Positions 1-7,782 of a stretch of DNA of 64,000 nucleotides are shown here, in pieces. The number at the start of each line of letters is the position of its first letter. Position 1 is the stretch's first letter. Origin of the DNA: a virus; the IMG/VR virus record IMGVR_UViG_3300042197_003251, positions 17,018 to 81,017 of that record; one strand, written 5' to 3'. The notes beneath the pieces are model-generated. The model searched no databases and was not told the origin of the DNA. It saw only the letters and a program-made list of their open reading frames with translations. The position numbers and the translations under genes were made by a program.

Positions 1-16
1 ATAGTACTTAATCCAC
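1..16 (-). CDS. possible start of a leftward gene, cut by the window edge
   Basis: An ATG on the minus strand at 16-14 opens a frame that runs off the left edge after five codons. It lies about 26 nt downstream of a good Bacteroidetes-type promoter (42-72, minus), and this is the only reason to suspect a gene here. The product cannot be judged. Confidence 0.3.
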
Positions 17-41
17 ATTCCGCCACTTAACTATATATCCA

Positions 42-72
42 CAAATATAATTGTTTTTGTCTAACTTTCAAA
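42..72 (-). promoter_or_regulatory. Bacteroidetes-type promoter (leftward)
   Basis: On the minus strand TTTG is followed by 19 nt and then TATATTTG. This matches the known Bacteroidetes -33/-7 consensus TTTG-N19/20-TAnnTTTG. It points off the left edge and is divergent from the holin gene. Confidence 0.65.
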
Positions 73-73
73 A

Positions 74-81
74 TATTTATA
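74..81 (+). promoter_or_regulatory. TATTTATA box upstream of the holin gene
   Basis: TATTTATA lies 27 nt before the holin ATG. It is one of about 20 copies of this motif found just upstream of start codons in this window; a late-promoter role is inferred. Confidence 0.4.
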
Positions 82-108
82 TAAAAATAAAAACTAATTT
101 TTTTAAAA

Positions 109-279
109 ATGGTACAAAAAGAACAAGTATTAGGTTTAATTAGACACGCACTTACATTTATCGGTGGAGTCGTTGTTGCTAAAGGTTTAGCGACTGATAG
201 TCAAATGATGGATATCGTTGGTATGACTATGACTCTTGTAGGTGCAGTATGGTCTGTTATGTCTAACAAAACTGCTTAA
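109..279 (+). CDS. small holin-like membrane protein (Pam3-gp28-like)
   Basis: This 56-residue protein begins MVQKEQVLGLIRHALTF and has two hydrophobic stretches (about residues 10-26 and 36-51) with a short loop between them. The LGLIRHALTFxGGxxVAKG pattern matches the Pam3-gp28 family of putative phage holins as I know it. Such proteins collect in the inner membrane and make the lesion that lets muralytic enzymes reach peptidoglycan. It stands alone, with its own TATTTATA box upstream and a strong hairpin terminator (305-338) downstream. The lysozyme-like and amidase-like genes lie elsewhere, so the lysis genes are not one cassette. Confidence 0.7.
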   Translation: MVQKEQVLGLIRHALTFIGGVVVAKGLATDSQMMDIVGMTMTLVGAVWSVMSNKTA

Positions 280-304
280 TTTAAAATTTACATTTTTTTA
301 AAAT

Positions 305-338
305 GTGGGGTGCCCGTATTGACACCCCACTTTTGTTT
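305..338 (+). terminator. rho-independent terminator after the holin gene
   Basis: An 8-bp perfect stem (GTGGGGTG with CACCCCAC, 305-312 and 323-330) is followed by TTTTGTTT. It lies between two convergent genes and may also stop leftward transcription from the DUF932 gene. Confidence 0.8.
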
Positions 339-339
339 A

Positions 340-1089
340 TCAGATATATGTTTCAGCGAGTTCCCACAATTTTGTATTAATCATTGTGTCCATAGTAAGA
401 GATGTGATTGGTCTAACTGTACGAACGTTTGAGCCATTTCCTCTTACAAACCCACCGCGAATTAGTTTCTCCTGTATAACATTAAATGTATTCCAAAGTG
501 TATCATCTTTATCACCATCACGAAGTGGGCTGATGATTGTTTCAAGTTGGAGTGTTGATACGTCTTCAACATTTTTCCAACGAATTCCAATTGCTTTGTT
601 TGCGAAGTCAATTTTCTTTTCGGTGTCCATTTTAACATCCATCATTTTAACAACCGACCTTTCAATAACTGGTGCCATTTTGATGAAGTTTTCTGTAATT
701 TGGTTAACCTCGTCCATCTGAATATTCATATGTCGTTGGTTTAGGTTACCAAAATCTTGCATTGGAACCACAAGTCCGTTTGAACATACAAGTCGGAATA
801 AACCAGCTCCGACTTGGAGTTTTGTTCTTCCATCATGTGAGTTAGTTATAATCGCTTCAACAAGTGAATCACCTACTTTTGGTAATTCGGAGTTACGGAG
901 TCTCACCGAATGTTTCGCGTATTTGCTAATTCCAACTTGTTTTGCTCCTGATACTTCCCAACCTGCGTTCATAAATTGGTTTACGACATCAATTGTTGGG
1001 ACAACTGAATATCGGTCTGATAGTTTTGCAGCTTTTTCTGTGTTAAACACCGAAGGTGTTAGTGATTGTAGTTCTGATAGTGTAATCAT
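340..1089 (-). CDS. DUF932 family protein
   Basis: A 249-residue protein with the DUF932 core: a central segment reading TNSHDGRTKLQVGAGLFRLVCSNGLVV (residues about 82-108, key features SHDG, GLFRLVCSNG) followed by a helical second half. DUF932 proteins are common on plasmids and phages; their biochemical role is not established. The gene is alone on its strand behind a clear host-type promoter (1116-1146), which suggests early expression by host RNA polymerase. Confidence 0.75.
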   Translation of the reverse strand: MITLSELQSLTPSVFNTEKAAKLSDRYSVVPTIDVVNQFMNAGWEVSGAKQVGISKYAKHSVRLRNSELPKVGDSLVEAIITNSHDGRTKLQVGAGLFRLVCSNGLVVPMQDFGNLNQRHMNIQMDEVNQITENFIKMAPVIERSVVKMMDVKMDTEKKIDFANKAIGIRWKNVEDVSTLQLETIISPLRDGDKDDTLWNTFNVIQEKLIRGGFVRGNGSNVRTVRPITSLTMDTMINTKLWELAETYI

Positions 1090-1115
1090 AATTTTATTGG
1101 TTTTAATTGTGAGTA

Positions 1116-1146
1116 CAAATATACAACCAATAATTGATTCTCCAAA
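1116..1146 (-). promoter_or_regulatory. Bacteroidetes-type promoter for the DUF932 gene
   Basis: TTTG, 19 nt, then TATATTTG on the minus strand, 26 nt before the ATG at 1089. Confidence 0.75.
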
Positions 1147-1162
1147 CTTTTTTTAAAAAAAA

Positions 1163-1894
1163 TTACTTTTCTATTCTTGGGGGTTTAATTTTTTTTGTTT
1201 TTAAAACTTTTAATACCAAATCTCCTGTTCCCCATGTTTTCAGGTCAGAACTACATCCCGCAATTTTTTCAGCCCCAACGTCATTTCTTAAACCATTAAT
1301 AATACAAGGATATCTTTTATTTAAAAGTGTTTTAATTGTCGCCTCAATTCCAATATCTTTTGATGAATAATTTTTAACTCCAACTTTATTGTAGTCAGAT
1401 ATTCTTGGGTCATCTTTCATGCCTTGTGTGGTGTTAAATGGGTTGTTTTTTGCCTTAGCTCCTTCTGCCTGTCTCCAAGCATAAAGAAATTTAAAATTTT
1501 CATCCGTGTATGGAGCATCAATTCCGTCAAGTATTTTTTTGTAAAAATCTTTGTCTGCAACTCCCTCTACATCAAATTTTGTTTCAACTTCTTTTTCTGA
1601 ACTTTTTTCTCCCCTTGAAGTTTTTTCTTTTTTATAACCGACTTCTTTTTCTAATTCATCTCTTTCACTGGAAGTTAATTTTTTTAATTTATCTAACACA
1701 CCTTCTTTATCATCCGAATCATCCGAACCTGTTATTTTGTTTATCATATCAATTGCCTTTCCACCTTTATCTTTTATAAAATTATAAAGGTCAACAAACC
1801 AAAGCCCTTCATTAAGATTTTTATCTTCATTAATTTGATATAAATTTCTTATTTGTTTTTTTTCTTCTTCTGATATGATAATTCTTTTGCCCAT
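1163..1894 (-). CDS. lysozyme-like domain protein with N-terminal leader
   Basis: A 243-residue protein. Residues 1-29 are a leader with ISE, INE and LNE sites (positions 7-9, 21-23, 27-29), followed by a charged linker of Lys, Asp, Glu and Ser to about residue 120. The C-terminal third has the pattern AWRQAEG..NNPFNTT...GVKNY..GIEATIKTLLN, seen in phage muralytic domains of the lysozyme or glucosaminidase type; the Glu of RQAEG would be the catalytic candidate. It probably cuts peptidoglycan, either packaged in the virion for entry (suggested by the leader) or at lysis. A TATTTATA box lies 11 nt before the ATG and dnaK's terminator separates it from dnaK. Confidence 0.6.
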   Translation of the reverse strand: MGKRIIISEEEKKQIRNLYQINEDKNLNEGLWFVDLYNFIKDKGGKAIDMINKITGSDDSDDKEGVLDKLKKLTSSERDELEKEVGYKKEKTSRGEKSSEKEVETKFDVEGVADKDFYKKILDGIDAPYTDENFKFLYAWRQAEGAKAKNNPFNTTQGMKDDPRISDYNKVGVKNYSSKDIGIEATIKTLLNKRYPCIINGLRNDVGAEKIAGCSSDLKTWGTGDLVLKVLKTKKIKPPRIEK

Positions 1895-1905
1895 AATTTT
1901 TTATT

Positions 1906-1913
1906 TATAAATA
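1906..1913 (-). promoter_or_regulatory. TATTTATA box
   Basis: Copy of the recurring motif 11 nt before the ATG at 1894, directly after the dnaK terminator, as expected for a start of transcription. Confidence 0.45.
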
Positions 1914-1926
1914 TTATGAAAAATAA

Positions 1927-1950
1927 AAAACCCACCATTTGGTGGGTTTT
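1927..1950 (-). terminator. rho-independent terminator after dnaK
   Basis: AAAACCCACC pairs with GGTGGGTTTT around a 4-nt loop. On the minus strand the stem ends in a T-run, 18 nt after the dnaK stop. Confidence 0.8.
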
Positions 1951-1968
1951 AACTATTTTTAATTTATG

Positions 1969-3849
1969 TTATTTTGCCGAAACTTCCTCAAAATCCACAT
2001 CCTGGACTTCAGAGTTTGCATCACCTGTCATATTTGAAGCCATATCTTGAGCTTGTTGATACATCTTCATTGAAATATCTTGGAAGGTCTTATTTGTTTT
2101 TTCAACACATTCTTTGATTTTTTCAATGTTCTTGTCGGCGTTTGCCTTTTTAAGTTCATCAAGACTTTCATTAATTTGGGTTTTTTCTTCTTCTGAAATT
2201 TTATCTTCCAAATCTTTTAATGATTTTTCAACTTGGAATACAGTTGCGTCCCCAGTGTTAATTGTTTCAGCTTCTTCTTTTGCCAATTTATCTGATTCAG
2301 CATTTGCTTCAGCCTCTTGTTTCATCTTTTCAATCTCTTCTTTTGATAGTCCTGAAGATGATTCAATTCGGATATTTTGTTTTTTGTTTGTTCCCTTATC
2401 AAGAGCTGATACATTTATAATACCATTTGCATCAATATCAAACGATACTTCAATTTGCGGAACACCTCTCATTGATGGTGGAATTCCATCAAGGTGGAAC
2501 CTTCCGATTGTTCTATTGTCTTTCGCCATTGACCTTTCTCCCTGAAGAACGTGAATTTCAACTGATGGTTGATTATCAACTGCGGTTGAAAATACTTGGG
2601 AAGCTTTGGTTGGAATTGTTGTGTTTGCATTTATAAGTTTTGTAAACACTCCGCCCATCGTTTCAATTCCAAGTGATAATGGTGTTACGTCAAGAAGAAG
2701 AACATCTGTTACATCACCAGCAAGAACCCCTCCTTGAATTGCCGCTCCAAGAGCAACAACTTCATCAGGATTAACTCCTTTTGATGGTTCTTTTCCGAAG
2801 AATTTCTTAACCGCATCTTGAATTGCCGGAATACGAGTTGAACCTCCAACCAAAATAATCTCATCAATATCGCTGATTTTTAGATTTGCATTTGCCAATG
2901 CTTTTTTACAAGGTTCAATAGTTCTTTGAACTAATGGGTCAACAAGTTGCTCAAATTTAGCCTTTGTTAATGTTCTAACCAAGTGTTTTGGAACACCATC
3001 AACTGGCATAATGTAAGGAAGATTAATTTCTGTTGATTGTGAAGATGATAATTCAATCTTTGCTTTTTCTGCCCCTTCACGAAGACGCTGAAGAGCCATT
3101 GAATCTTGTGTTAAATCAATACCATTTTCATCTTTAAATTCTGAAACAAGCCAATCAATAATTGACTGGTCAAAGTCATCACCACCAAGATGTGTATCAC
3201 CATCGGTTGATAATACCTCAAACACACCATCACCTAAATCCAAAATGGATACATCGTGAGTTCCACCACCACAGTCAAATACAACAATTTTTGAATCTTT
3301 TCCTTTCTTGTCAAGTCCATACGCAAGTGCTGCTGCTGTTGGTTCATTAATGATACGTTTTACTGTAAGTCCCGCAATTTCACCAGCTTCTTTTGTTGCC
3401 TGTCTTTGGGCATCGTTAAAGTAGGCCGGTACTGTAATAACCGCCTCTGTAACTTCTTGTCCCAAATAATCTTCTGCGGTTTGTTTCATCTTTTGAAGAA
3501 CAATTGCCGAAATTTCTTGGGGGCTATACTTTTTGTCATCAATTTGAACTCTTGGTGTATTACCCTCACCTTTAACTACTTTATAAGGAACTCGTTTTGC
3601 TTCCTTTTTTGTTTCATCATAAGATGACCCCATAAAACGTTTAATTGAATTAACAGTTTTATCAGGATTTGTGACCGCTTGTCTTTTTGCTGGGTCACCA
3701 ATCTTTCTTTCACCACCTTTTGTAAATCCTACGATTGAAGGGGTGGTTCTTTTTCCTTCACTGTTCGCAATAACTTTAGGTTCTCCGTTTTCCATAACGG
3801 CTACACATGAATTTGTAGTTCCTAAATCTACACCAATAATTTTTCCCAT
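1969..3849 (-). CDS. dnaK: molecular chaperone DnaK (Hsp70)
   Basis: A full-length 626-residue Hsp70. The ATPase domain starts [19 protein letters not shown] and contains the phosphate-2 signature [15 protein letters not shown] and the adenosine motif [13 protein letters not shown]. The substrate domain follows with [20 protein letters not shown], then an acidic C-terminal lid tail ending in [10 protein letters not shown]. It would fold proteins in the cytoplasm with a DnaJ partner; a dnaJ gene lies at 30755-31681, but no grpE was seen. The wording ([27 protein letters not shown]) resembles Bacteroidetes DnaK, so capture from a host is likely. It is a single-gene unit with its own terminator. 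DnaK in a phage is uncommon but known in some large phages. Confidence 0.97.
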   Translation of the reverse strand: MGKIIGVDLGTTNSCVAVMENGEPKVIANSEGKRTTPSIVGFTKGGERKIGDPAKRQAVTNPDKTVNSIKRFMGSSYDETKKEAKRVPYKVVKGEGNTPRVQIDDKKYSPQEISAIVLQKMKQTAEDYLGQEVTEAVITVPAYFNDAQRQATKEAGEIAGLTVKRIINEPTAAALAYGLDKKGKDSKIVVFDCGGGTHDVSILDLGDGVFEVLSTDGDTHLGGDDFDQSIIDWLVSEFKDENGIDLTQDSMALQRLREGAEKAKIELSSSQSTEINLPYIMPVDGVPKHLVRTLTKAKFEQLVDPLVQRTIEPCKKALANANLKISDIDEIILVGGSTRIPAIQDAVKKFFGKEPSKGVNPDEVVALGAAIQGGVLAGDVTDVLLLDVTPLSLGIETMGGVFTKLINANTTIPTKASQVFSTAVDNQPSVEIHVLQGERSMAKDNRTIGRFHLDGIPPSMRGVPQIEVSFDIDANGIINVSALDKGTNKKQNIRIESSSGLSKEEIEKMKQEAEANAESDKLAKEEAETINTGDATVFQVEKSLKDLEDKISEEEKTQINESLDELKKANADKNIEKIKECVEKTNKTFQDISMKMYQQAQDMASNMTGDANSEVQDVDFEEVSAK

Positions 3850-3936
3850 AATTTTTTTTATTTAATAATAAAGTTTATTTTAATGGAATCAAGTTCCAAA
3901 AAAATATTTCTTAAAAAATATGCCAAACTTACTAAC

Positions 3937-3951
3937 CTGACAGATTGTCAG
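3937..3951. repeat. perfect inverted repeat upstream of dnaK
   Basis: CTGACA-GAT-TGTCAG lies about 90 nt upstream of the dnaK ATG. It is followed by a T-run only on the plus strand, where no gene would need termination. It could be an operator for dnaK or a stray terminator. It does not resemble the CIRCE heat-shock operator. Confidence 0.45.
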
Positions 3952-4024
3952 TGTTTTTTTTATTTTTATGACAATAATTAAACTTAACGCTTTAATAATC
4001 GCCTACTGAAGATTAATGTCAGGA

Positions 4025-4318
4025 TTAATTTAAAATAATCATAAAATTAGTAACGGTTAGTACCATAAATATTAAAGGGTACCAATCACTTCTTTCAATT
4101 TGTTTTTTAGGTTTTAGACTTATTTCACCTTTTTTATTTGTAATAGTTTTATAATTAGTCATAGGAAAAACATTGTAATTCACATTAACTTCATCAAAAC
4201 TAACAACCGCGGCTTTTAACTTTTTTACTCTATTTGACATTTCTAAGTTAGATGCATGTATAACTGAATCTTTTGTAATTTTTACAGTAGTACTATCAAT
4301 CCAATTACTTTGATTCAA
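4025..4318 (-). CDS. unknown protein with C-terminal membrane segment
   Basis: A 97-residue protein I do not recognise. Residues 1-75 are soluble and rich in Lys, Ser and Val; the last 20 residues (YPLIFMVLTVTNFMIILN) form one hydrophobic segment, so it may be a tail-anchored membrane protein. Its start overlaps a degenerate homing endonuclease on the other strand, so the N-terminus may have been lost or reshaped by that insertion. No promoter was identified. Confidence 0.5.
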   Translation of the reverse strand: MNQSNWIDSTTVKITKDSVIHASNLEMSNRVKKLKAAVVSFDEVNVNYNVFPMTNYKTITNKKGEISLKPKKQIERSDWYPLIFMVLTVTNFMIILN

Positions 4319-4765
4319 TTCATTATTTCAGGTTCTTATGAACAAGATTGGTCTTCACTTATTAATATTTGTAAAAAACTGAAAATAAATTACAAAATAG
4401 ATAGATTCATTACAAATAAAAACCACAAGTATTCTAGATTCTTAATACATAGGAATGAAGATGTTCTGAATTTTGGAAACTTCATATACTCAGGAAAAAA
4501 TTTAGGTCTATCAAGAAAGTTTGGAAAATTTTTTGAGATTAAGCAATATATAATGGAGAAAAAAACAAACCTTTTTCAATGCTTTGACAAAAATAATATA
4601 TTAATAAAGAATTTTGATTCTTTGAAATCCGCGTCTGACTGGATTAATAGAGGTAAGTATGTTGGCAGCTCAATTAATGACTGTATAATTGACCGCCAAC
4701 CTACCGCATATGGTTATATGTGGAAAAAAATTAAAACTGAATTACCTCCCATTCACCAGTTTTGA
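4268..4765 (+). pseudogene. remnant of a LAGLIDADG homing endonuclease with NUMOD1-like tail
   Basis: The frame opens after a stop at 4265-4267 and has no ATG near its beginning (only a TTG at 4310). It encodes what looks like the C-terminal half of a LAGLIDADG nuclease: FIISGSYEQDW..LINICKKLKI, then KYSRFLIHRNEDVLNFGNFIY. The tail is NUMOD1-like, with pattern NFDSLKSASDWINRG...SSINDCI..RQPTAYGYMW. The N-terminal half and first catalytic motif are missing. It lies between two minus-strand genes and overlaps both, as expected for the scar of an old homing event. It is probably not functional. Confidence 0.65.
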
Positions 4766-5426
4766 AGTCAAAATCAATAGTTATTGGTTTCTGCATGTAT
4801 TGATATTGTTCATCAAGCACTGAGGCGTTTATAAATAATGTTCCATTATCAAAAACAATATTACGCCCACTATGGATATGACCACAAACGTGAATTTTAG
4901 GTTTGATTGTTTTAATACGATTGGTTAAAAGTTGACAACCAAGATTTTCATATGAACCAACAACTCTATCGTTATAACCAAATGCCGGTCCGTGTGTTAC
5001 CAAAATATCAACATCATCAGGTACCATATTCCATTTTTCACTTAACTCATTTCCGTTTCTTGGAAGATTAAATGCCCAACTATGAAATTCTGGTTGCCAA
5101 GGACTACCATAAACTTTTATAAGTTCATCCAAATTTGGTGCAAAAGATAGATAATCGTCCTGAAGATAATTAATCCACTTATAAGAGTTTAAAATTTCTT
5201 CTGTTTCTAAAACTCTATCTTGAAATCCAAAATCGTGATTTCCAGCAATGAAAACTACTGTAGTATAGTTGTTCAAACCATTAAGCCACTTACAAAAGTT
5301 TTTAATTTCGTGTCTATGACCCATTGAAGATATATCACCGGCGTGAATGAGCAAATCTCCACCAGGTAAATCTTTAGTAATCTGATTGTGCTTATTGTGT
5401 GTATCTGATATGAATGTTATTCTCAT
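4731..5426 (-). CDS. calcineurin-like metallophosphoesterase
   Basis: A 231-residue protein with all metal-binding motifs of the metallophosphoesterase fold in order: FISDTHNKH (near residue 5), IHAGDISSMGHRHE, FIAGNHDFG, ILVTHGPAFG and VCGHIHSGR. It probably hydrolyses a phosphodiester or phosphomonoester; the substrate cannot be told from sequence. It has its own host-type promoter (5431-5462) inside the end of the upstream gene. Its 3' end overlaps the homing endonuclease remnant by 35 nt on the opposite strand. Confidence 0.9.
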   Translation of the reverse strand: MRITFISDTHNKHNQITKDLPGGDLLIHAGDISSMGHRHEIKNFCKWLNGLNNYTTVVFIAGNHDFGFQDRVLETEEILNSYKWINYLQDDYLSFAPNLDELIKVYGSPWQPEFHSWAFNLPRNGNELSEKWNMVPDDVDILVTHGPAFGYNDRVVGSYENLGCQLLTNRIKTIKPKIHVCGHIHSGRNIVFDNGTLFINASVLDEQYQYMQKPITIDFDFKTGEWEVIQF

Positions 5427-5430
5427 ACCA

Positions 5431-5462
5431 CAAATATAAGAAATTAAATTAAATTAACCAAA
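5431..5462 (-). promoter_or_regulatory. Bacteroidetes-type promoter for the phosphoesterase gene
   Basis: TTTG, 20 nt, TATATTTG on the minus strand, 4 nt before the ATG at 5426. The spacing implies a very short leader or a leaderless mRNA. It overlaps the last codons of the gene ending at 5444. Confidence 0.6.
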
Positions 5463-6307
5463 TCTTTAAATTGTTGTTTGTTGTCTTTAATCCATTTTAA
5501 CATATCTGGACGAATTTTGTTTGAGTATGGTCCAAATATTTTTGAAATTTCATTTTCTTCTTGATTAATTGTTAAAAATTGGTCATATTCTTTTTGTGAA
5601 ATTCTTGGAACCACAATATCAAATGTGTTTCCCTGTGTTCTAACCGCCGAACTTTTAATTCTAATTTGATGGCCTCCCTTTTGTTTTGGTGCCGAGCAAT
5701 TTGAAGCTCTTGAAAAAACTTCAACAAATTGTTCTTTTGTAAAATAATGACTTCTTATTCTGTCAGGAAGTTTTGTTGAAACACAAACAACATCGGCAAT
5801 TATATTTTGTAGTATTAGTTTTTTAATGTCAACAATTTCTGGGTCTTCAATTAAAAATAAATTTGTTTCATTGTAGTCTGACATTACCTTATTTACAATT
5901 TGATTTACGTTTTCTCCCATCTTTGATAAAACTGTTTTGTATCCACCAATAACTGGACTTTCTCCATCATCTTCAATATACTTTTGTTCAACCGTACCAA
6001 TATCAACTCTGTAGTCCCAACTTCCTGATTTATCCTTGTTCAATTCTCCATTATAAATTCCACACATAAGTCCTTCAAAAGAATGCCCTCTAATTTCTTT
6101 ATATTTAACAATCCTGTTAATATAATCTTTCATTCTCATCTTATTAACCGTATCCAACTGGTTTAGGTCAGCAGTTTTTCCAAATTCAAATGACATTCCA
6201 TGTACCATCATAATTCTTTTAATAACTTCAGTTGCCTCTTGTTTAACAATAGGAATTGGGTTATATAAATAAAATTTGTTCTTATCTTCTTTAATTACTT
6301 TTTTCAT
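5444..6307 (-). CDS. unknown protein with L/I-x-E-type leader
   Basis: A 287-residue protein I do not recognise. It begins MKKVIKEDKN, whose IKE at residues 5-7 would fit a T4-type prohead protease site. The body is mixed alpha/beta with many Lys and Glu. A pattern NTFDIVVPRISQKEYDQF lies near residue 230. It follows the 103-residue gene 6304-6615 with a 4-nt ATGA-type overlap, so the two are translated as a pair. Confidence 0.6.
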   Translation of the reverse strand: MKKVIKEDKNKFYLYNPIPIVKQEATEVIKRIMMVHGMSFEFGKTADLNQLDTVNKMRMKDYINRIVKYKEIRGHSFEGLMCGIYNGELNKDKSGSWDYRVDIGTVEQKYIEDDGESPVIGGYKTVLSKMGENVNQIVNKVMSDYNETNLFLIEDPEIVDIKKLILQNIIADVVCVSTKLPDRIRSHYFTKEQFVEVFSRASNCSAPKQKGGHQIRIKSSAVRTQGNTFDIVVPRISQKEYDQFLTINQEENEISKIFGPYSNKIRPDMLKWIKDNKQQFKDLVNLI

Positions 6308-6615
6308 TTTCCAATAACTAATTCATTATAATTAAGCGTGTCCATTCCTTTCATGTCATCTGTTATTTCGTCATACATATAAGCTTTAACAACACTTGTA
6401 ATTGATTGTTCGGCTTGAGCAATTTTGCTTTCCATCCAATCATCAAGTTCCTCATCTTCGGGCATTTCTTCCCACATTTTATATGCAAGAGTTGCAATAA
6501 TGAATAATTGTTGTTTTGCCATATAATTTCCATCCTTCCCCTCCTTAACTTCACCTTTGGTGATTGTTTCTTGGAGTTTCTTTAATTGGGATTCACTTAA
6601 TATAAATTTTGCCAT
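6304..6615 (-). CDS. small unknown protein with leader-like N-terminus
   Basis: A 103-residue acidic, mostly helical protein beginning MAKFILSESQLKKLQETI; LSE (6-8) and LQE (14-16) resemble the leader sites of other proteins here. No family was recognised. A TATTTATA box lies 13 nt upstream of the ATG, and the gene overlaps the next one by 4 nt. Confidence 0.6.
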   Translation of the reverse strand: MAKFILSESQLKKLQETITKGEVKEGKDGNYMAKQQLFIIATLAYKMWEEMPEDEELDDWMESKIAQAEQSITSVVKAYMYDEITDDMKGMDTLNYNELVIGK

Positions 6616-6628
6616 TTTTCTTTTTTTA

Positions 6629-6636
6629 TATAAATA
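6629..6636 (-). promoter_or_regulatory. TATTTATA box
   Basis: Copy of the recurring motif 13 nt before the ATG at 6615. Confidence 0.4.
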
Positions 6637-6649
6637 GATTGTTATAACA

Positions 6650-6672
6650 AAAAAACAGGACCCGAAGGTCCT
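6650..6672 (-). terminator. rho-independent terminator with UUCG loop
   Basis: On the minus strand AGGACC-TTCG-GGTCCT is followed by GTTTTTTT, a textbook stem with a C(UUCG)G tetraloop. A second hairpin (TCCTCC with GGAGGA, 6685-6704) lies just before it. Together they end the transcript of the gene at 6733-6990. Confidence 0.85.
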
Positions 6673-6732
6673 ATTTTTAAGCCCATCCTCCGAAATTTGG
6701 AGGAGTCCACCACTTTGTTAAACAAAGATTAT

Positions 6733-6990
6733 TTAAGCCTTTAATTTTGCCAATACTTGTTCAGTATGAGTTACTTTGGTTGGGGTTGTGAATATTAAAC
6801 ACTCTTTAAGTATTTTGGAAGGAATTTGAATAAGAGTATCAGTCACATTAAAGTGATGAAACCCTTTATCTGAATCAATTGACGCTTGAACCATTCCCAA
6901 AAATAATTTGGTCTGTGTAGCATCAGAAAAAGTTTCAGTCATTATCGTTCCAAATTCTGGATGTATTATGTTCAGAGTTGTAATTTTCAT
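6733..6990 (-). CDS. small unknown protein
   Basis: An 85-residue protein starting MKITTLNIIHPEFGTIM. It looks like a small alpha/beta domain; no family was recognised. It is its own transcription unit, with a host-type promoter 4 nt upstream (6995-7026) and a UUCG terminator downstream (6650-6672). Confidence 0.6.
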   Translation of the reverse strand: MKITTLNIIHPEFGTIMTETFSDATQTKLFLGMVQASIDSDKGFHHFNVTDTLIQIPSKILKECLIFTTPTKVTHTEQVLAKLKA

Positions 6991-6994
6991 ACCA

Positions 6995-7026
6995 CAAATA
7001 TACGGCTAAATTATTGTTGAACCAAA
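6995..7026 (-). promoter_or_regulatory. Bacteroidetes-type promoter
   Basis: TTTG, 20 nt, TATATTTG, then a few nt to the ATG at 6990. The sequence GCCGTATATTTG is shared exactly with the promoter at 7633-7664. Confidence 0.7.
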
Positions 7027-7290
7027 TTATTTTTCAACTTTGACTATAAAATCAGTCTTGCTTTTTGAAAAATCTTCTTCTTTGATTTCATTCCAGGTTA
7101 ATTCATTCAAAAAACTTTGAAAATCCTTATCCTTTATTTTTTTTAGGTATTTGAGTAAGTCCTCTTCCGTCGCATTAGGATTTACCTCAAGAAATTGTTT
7201 GATTAAAGGGAACTTTTCCAAATCTACTATTTGGAGTTCTCTTACCCCTTTGTAGTAGTGCGATTCTACTACGCCAATTTTAATTTCCAT
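7027..7290 (-). CDS. small unknown protein
   Basis: An 87-residue charged protein; no family was recognised. The middle (NPNATEEDLLKYLKKIKDKD) is probably helical. Its stop lies at the -33 element of the next promoter. A TATTTATA box lies 17 nt before its ATG. Confidence 0.55.
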   Translation of the reverse strand: MEIKIGVVESHYYKGVRELQIVDLEKFPLIKQFLEVNPNATEEDLLKYLKKIKDKDFQSFLNELTWNEIKEEDFSKSKTDFIVKVEK

Positions 7291-7307
7291 ATCAATAGAT
7301 TGTTATC

Positions 7308-7315
7308 TATAAATA
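7308..7315 (-). promoter_or_regulatory. TATTTATA box
   Basis: Copy of the recurring motif 17 nt before the ATG at 7290. Confidence 0.4.
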
Positions 7316-7334
7316 TTTTTAAAATCGTTAATGT

Positions 7335-7628
7335 CTAATCTTGGTAAGTAAAATCTATATTAACTGATAGGGGTAAATTCGCAATATCCTCATTACAAGT
7401 AAATCTGCCAGTATCACCGACTATAAAAATAATTTTCATAAGGTCATTATCTTGTAAGTCTGAATCCGTTTTAATGAAAACATTTGTCTTAAATATTCGT
7501 CTATCTTCATCGTCAGACCATAGATAAACACCTTTATCATATTCAATATCAAGAACTTCAGTTTTTTCAAACTGCTTCTTAACTTGTGAATTAATTATTT
7601 TGATATAATTTTTACTTATTTTATTCAT
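7335..7628 (-). CDS. small unknown protein
   Basis: A 97-residue protein starting MNKISKNYIKIINSQVKKQ. The open frame extends six codons further upstream, but those codons are the -7 promoter element (TATATTTG at 7633-7640), so the start at 7628 is preferred. The second half is rich in beta-strand residues and ends in LPLSVNIDFTYQD. No family was recognised. Confidence 0.6.
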   Translation of the reverse strand: MNKISKNYIKIINSQVKKQFEKTEVLDIEYDKGVYLWSDDEDRRIFKTNVFIKTDSDLQDNDLMKIIFIVGDTGRFTCNEDIANLPLSVNIDFTYQD

Positions 7629-7632
7629 AGAG

Positions 7633-7664
7633 CAAATATACGGCAAAAAAAATGGTGAGCCAAA
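7633..7664 (-). promoter_or_regulatory. Bacteroidetes-type promoter
   Basis: TTTG, 20 nt, TATATTTG on the minus strand. The -33 element lies inside the hairpin that ends the upstream tRNA transcript, so terminator and promoter overlap. Confidence 0.7.
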
Positions 7665-7672
7665 AGCTCACC
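7646..7672 (-). terminator. rho-independent terminator of the tRNA transcript
   Basis: On the minus strand GGTGAGC-TTTTG-GCTCACC is followed by ATTTTTTTTG. It closes the transcript that starts at the tRNA promoter (7889-7919). Confidence 0.8.
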
Positions 7673-7679
7673 TTATTTT

Positions 7680-7782
7680 TATAGTCCATAGTGTTCACAT
7701 TTACCACTACGGAAGATTACGACCAGTCAAGTTGTGATTCTTACTTTATGTTGCCCGCAACAGGTGCAATCTACTTCTATAG
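7680..7782 (-). other. structured 3' extension of the tRNA transcript
   Basis: About 100 nt between the tRNA and its terminator with no gene. On the minus strand there is a GTTGC-GG-GCAAC hairpin and an 8-bp stem, CCGTAGTG with CACTATGG, that needs a G-U pair and so favours the minus strand. It could be a small RNA cut from the tRNA precursor or a degenerate second tRNA; no complete cloverleaf was found. Confidence 0.35.

Noticed and set aside
386-721. Plus-strand frame of 111 codons
   Set aside because: Antisense shadow of the DUF932 gene, which has a clear promoter and family pattern.
3937-3965. Terminator on the plus strand
   Set aside because: There is a stem and T-run, but no plus-strand gene upstream to end; kept only as an inverted repeat.
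7680-7782. Second tRNA next to the initiator tRNA
   Set aside because: Hairpins are present but no anticodon arm and T-arm can be placed at the right spacing.
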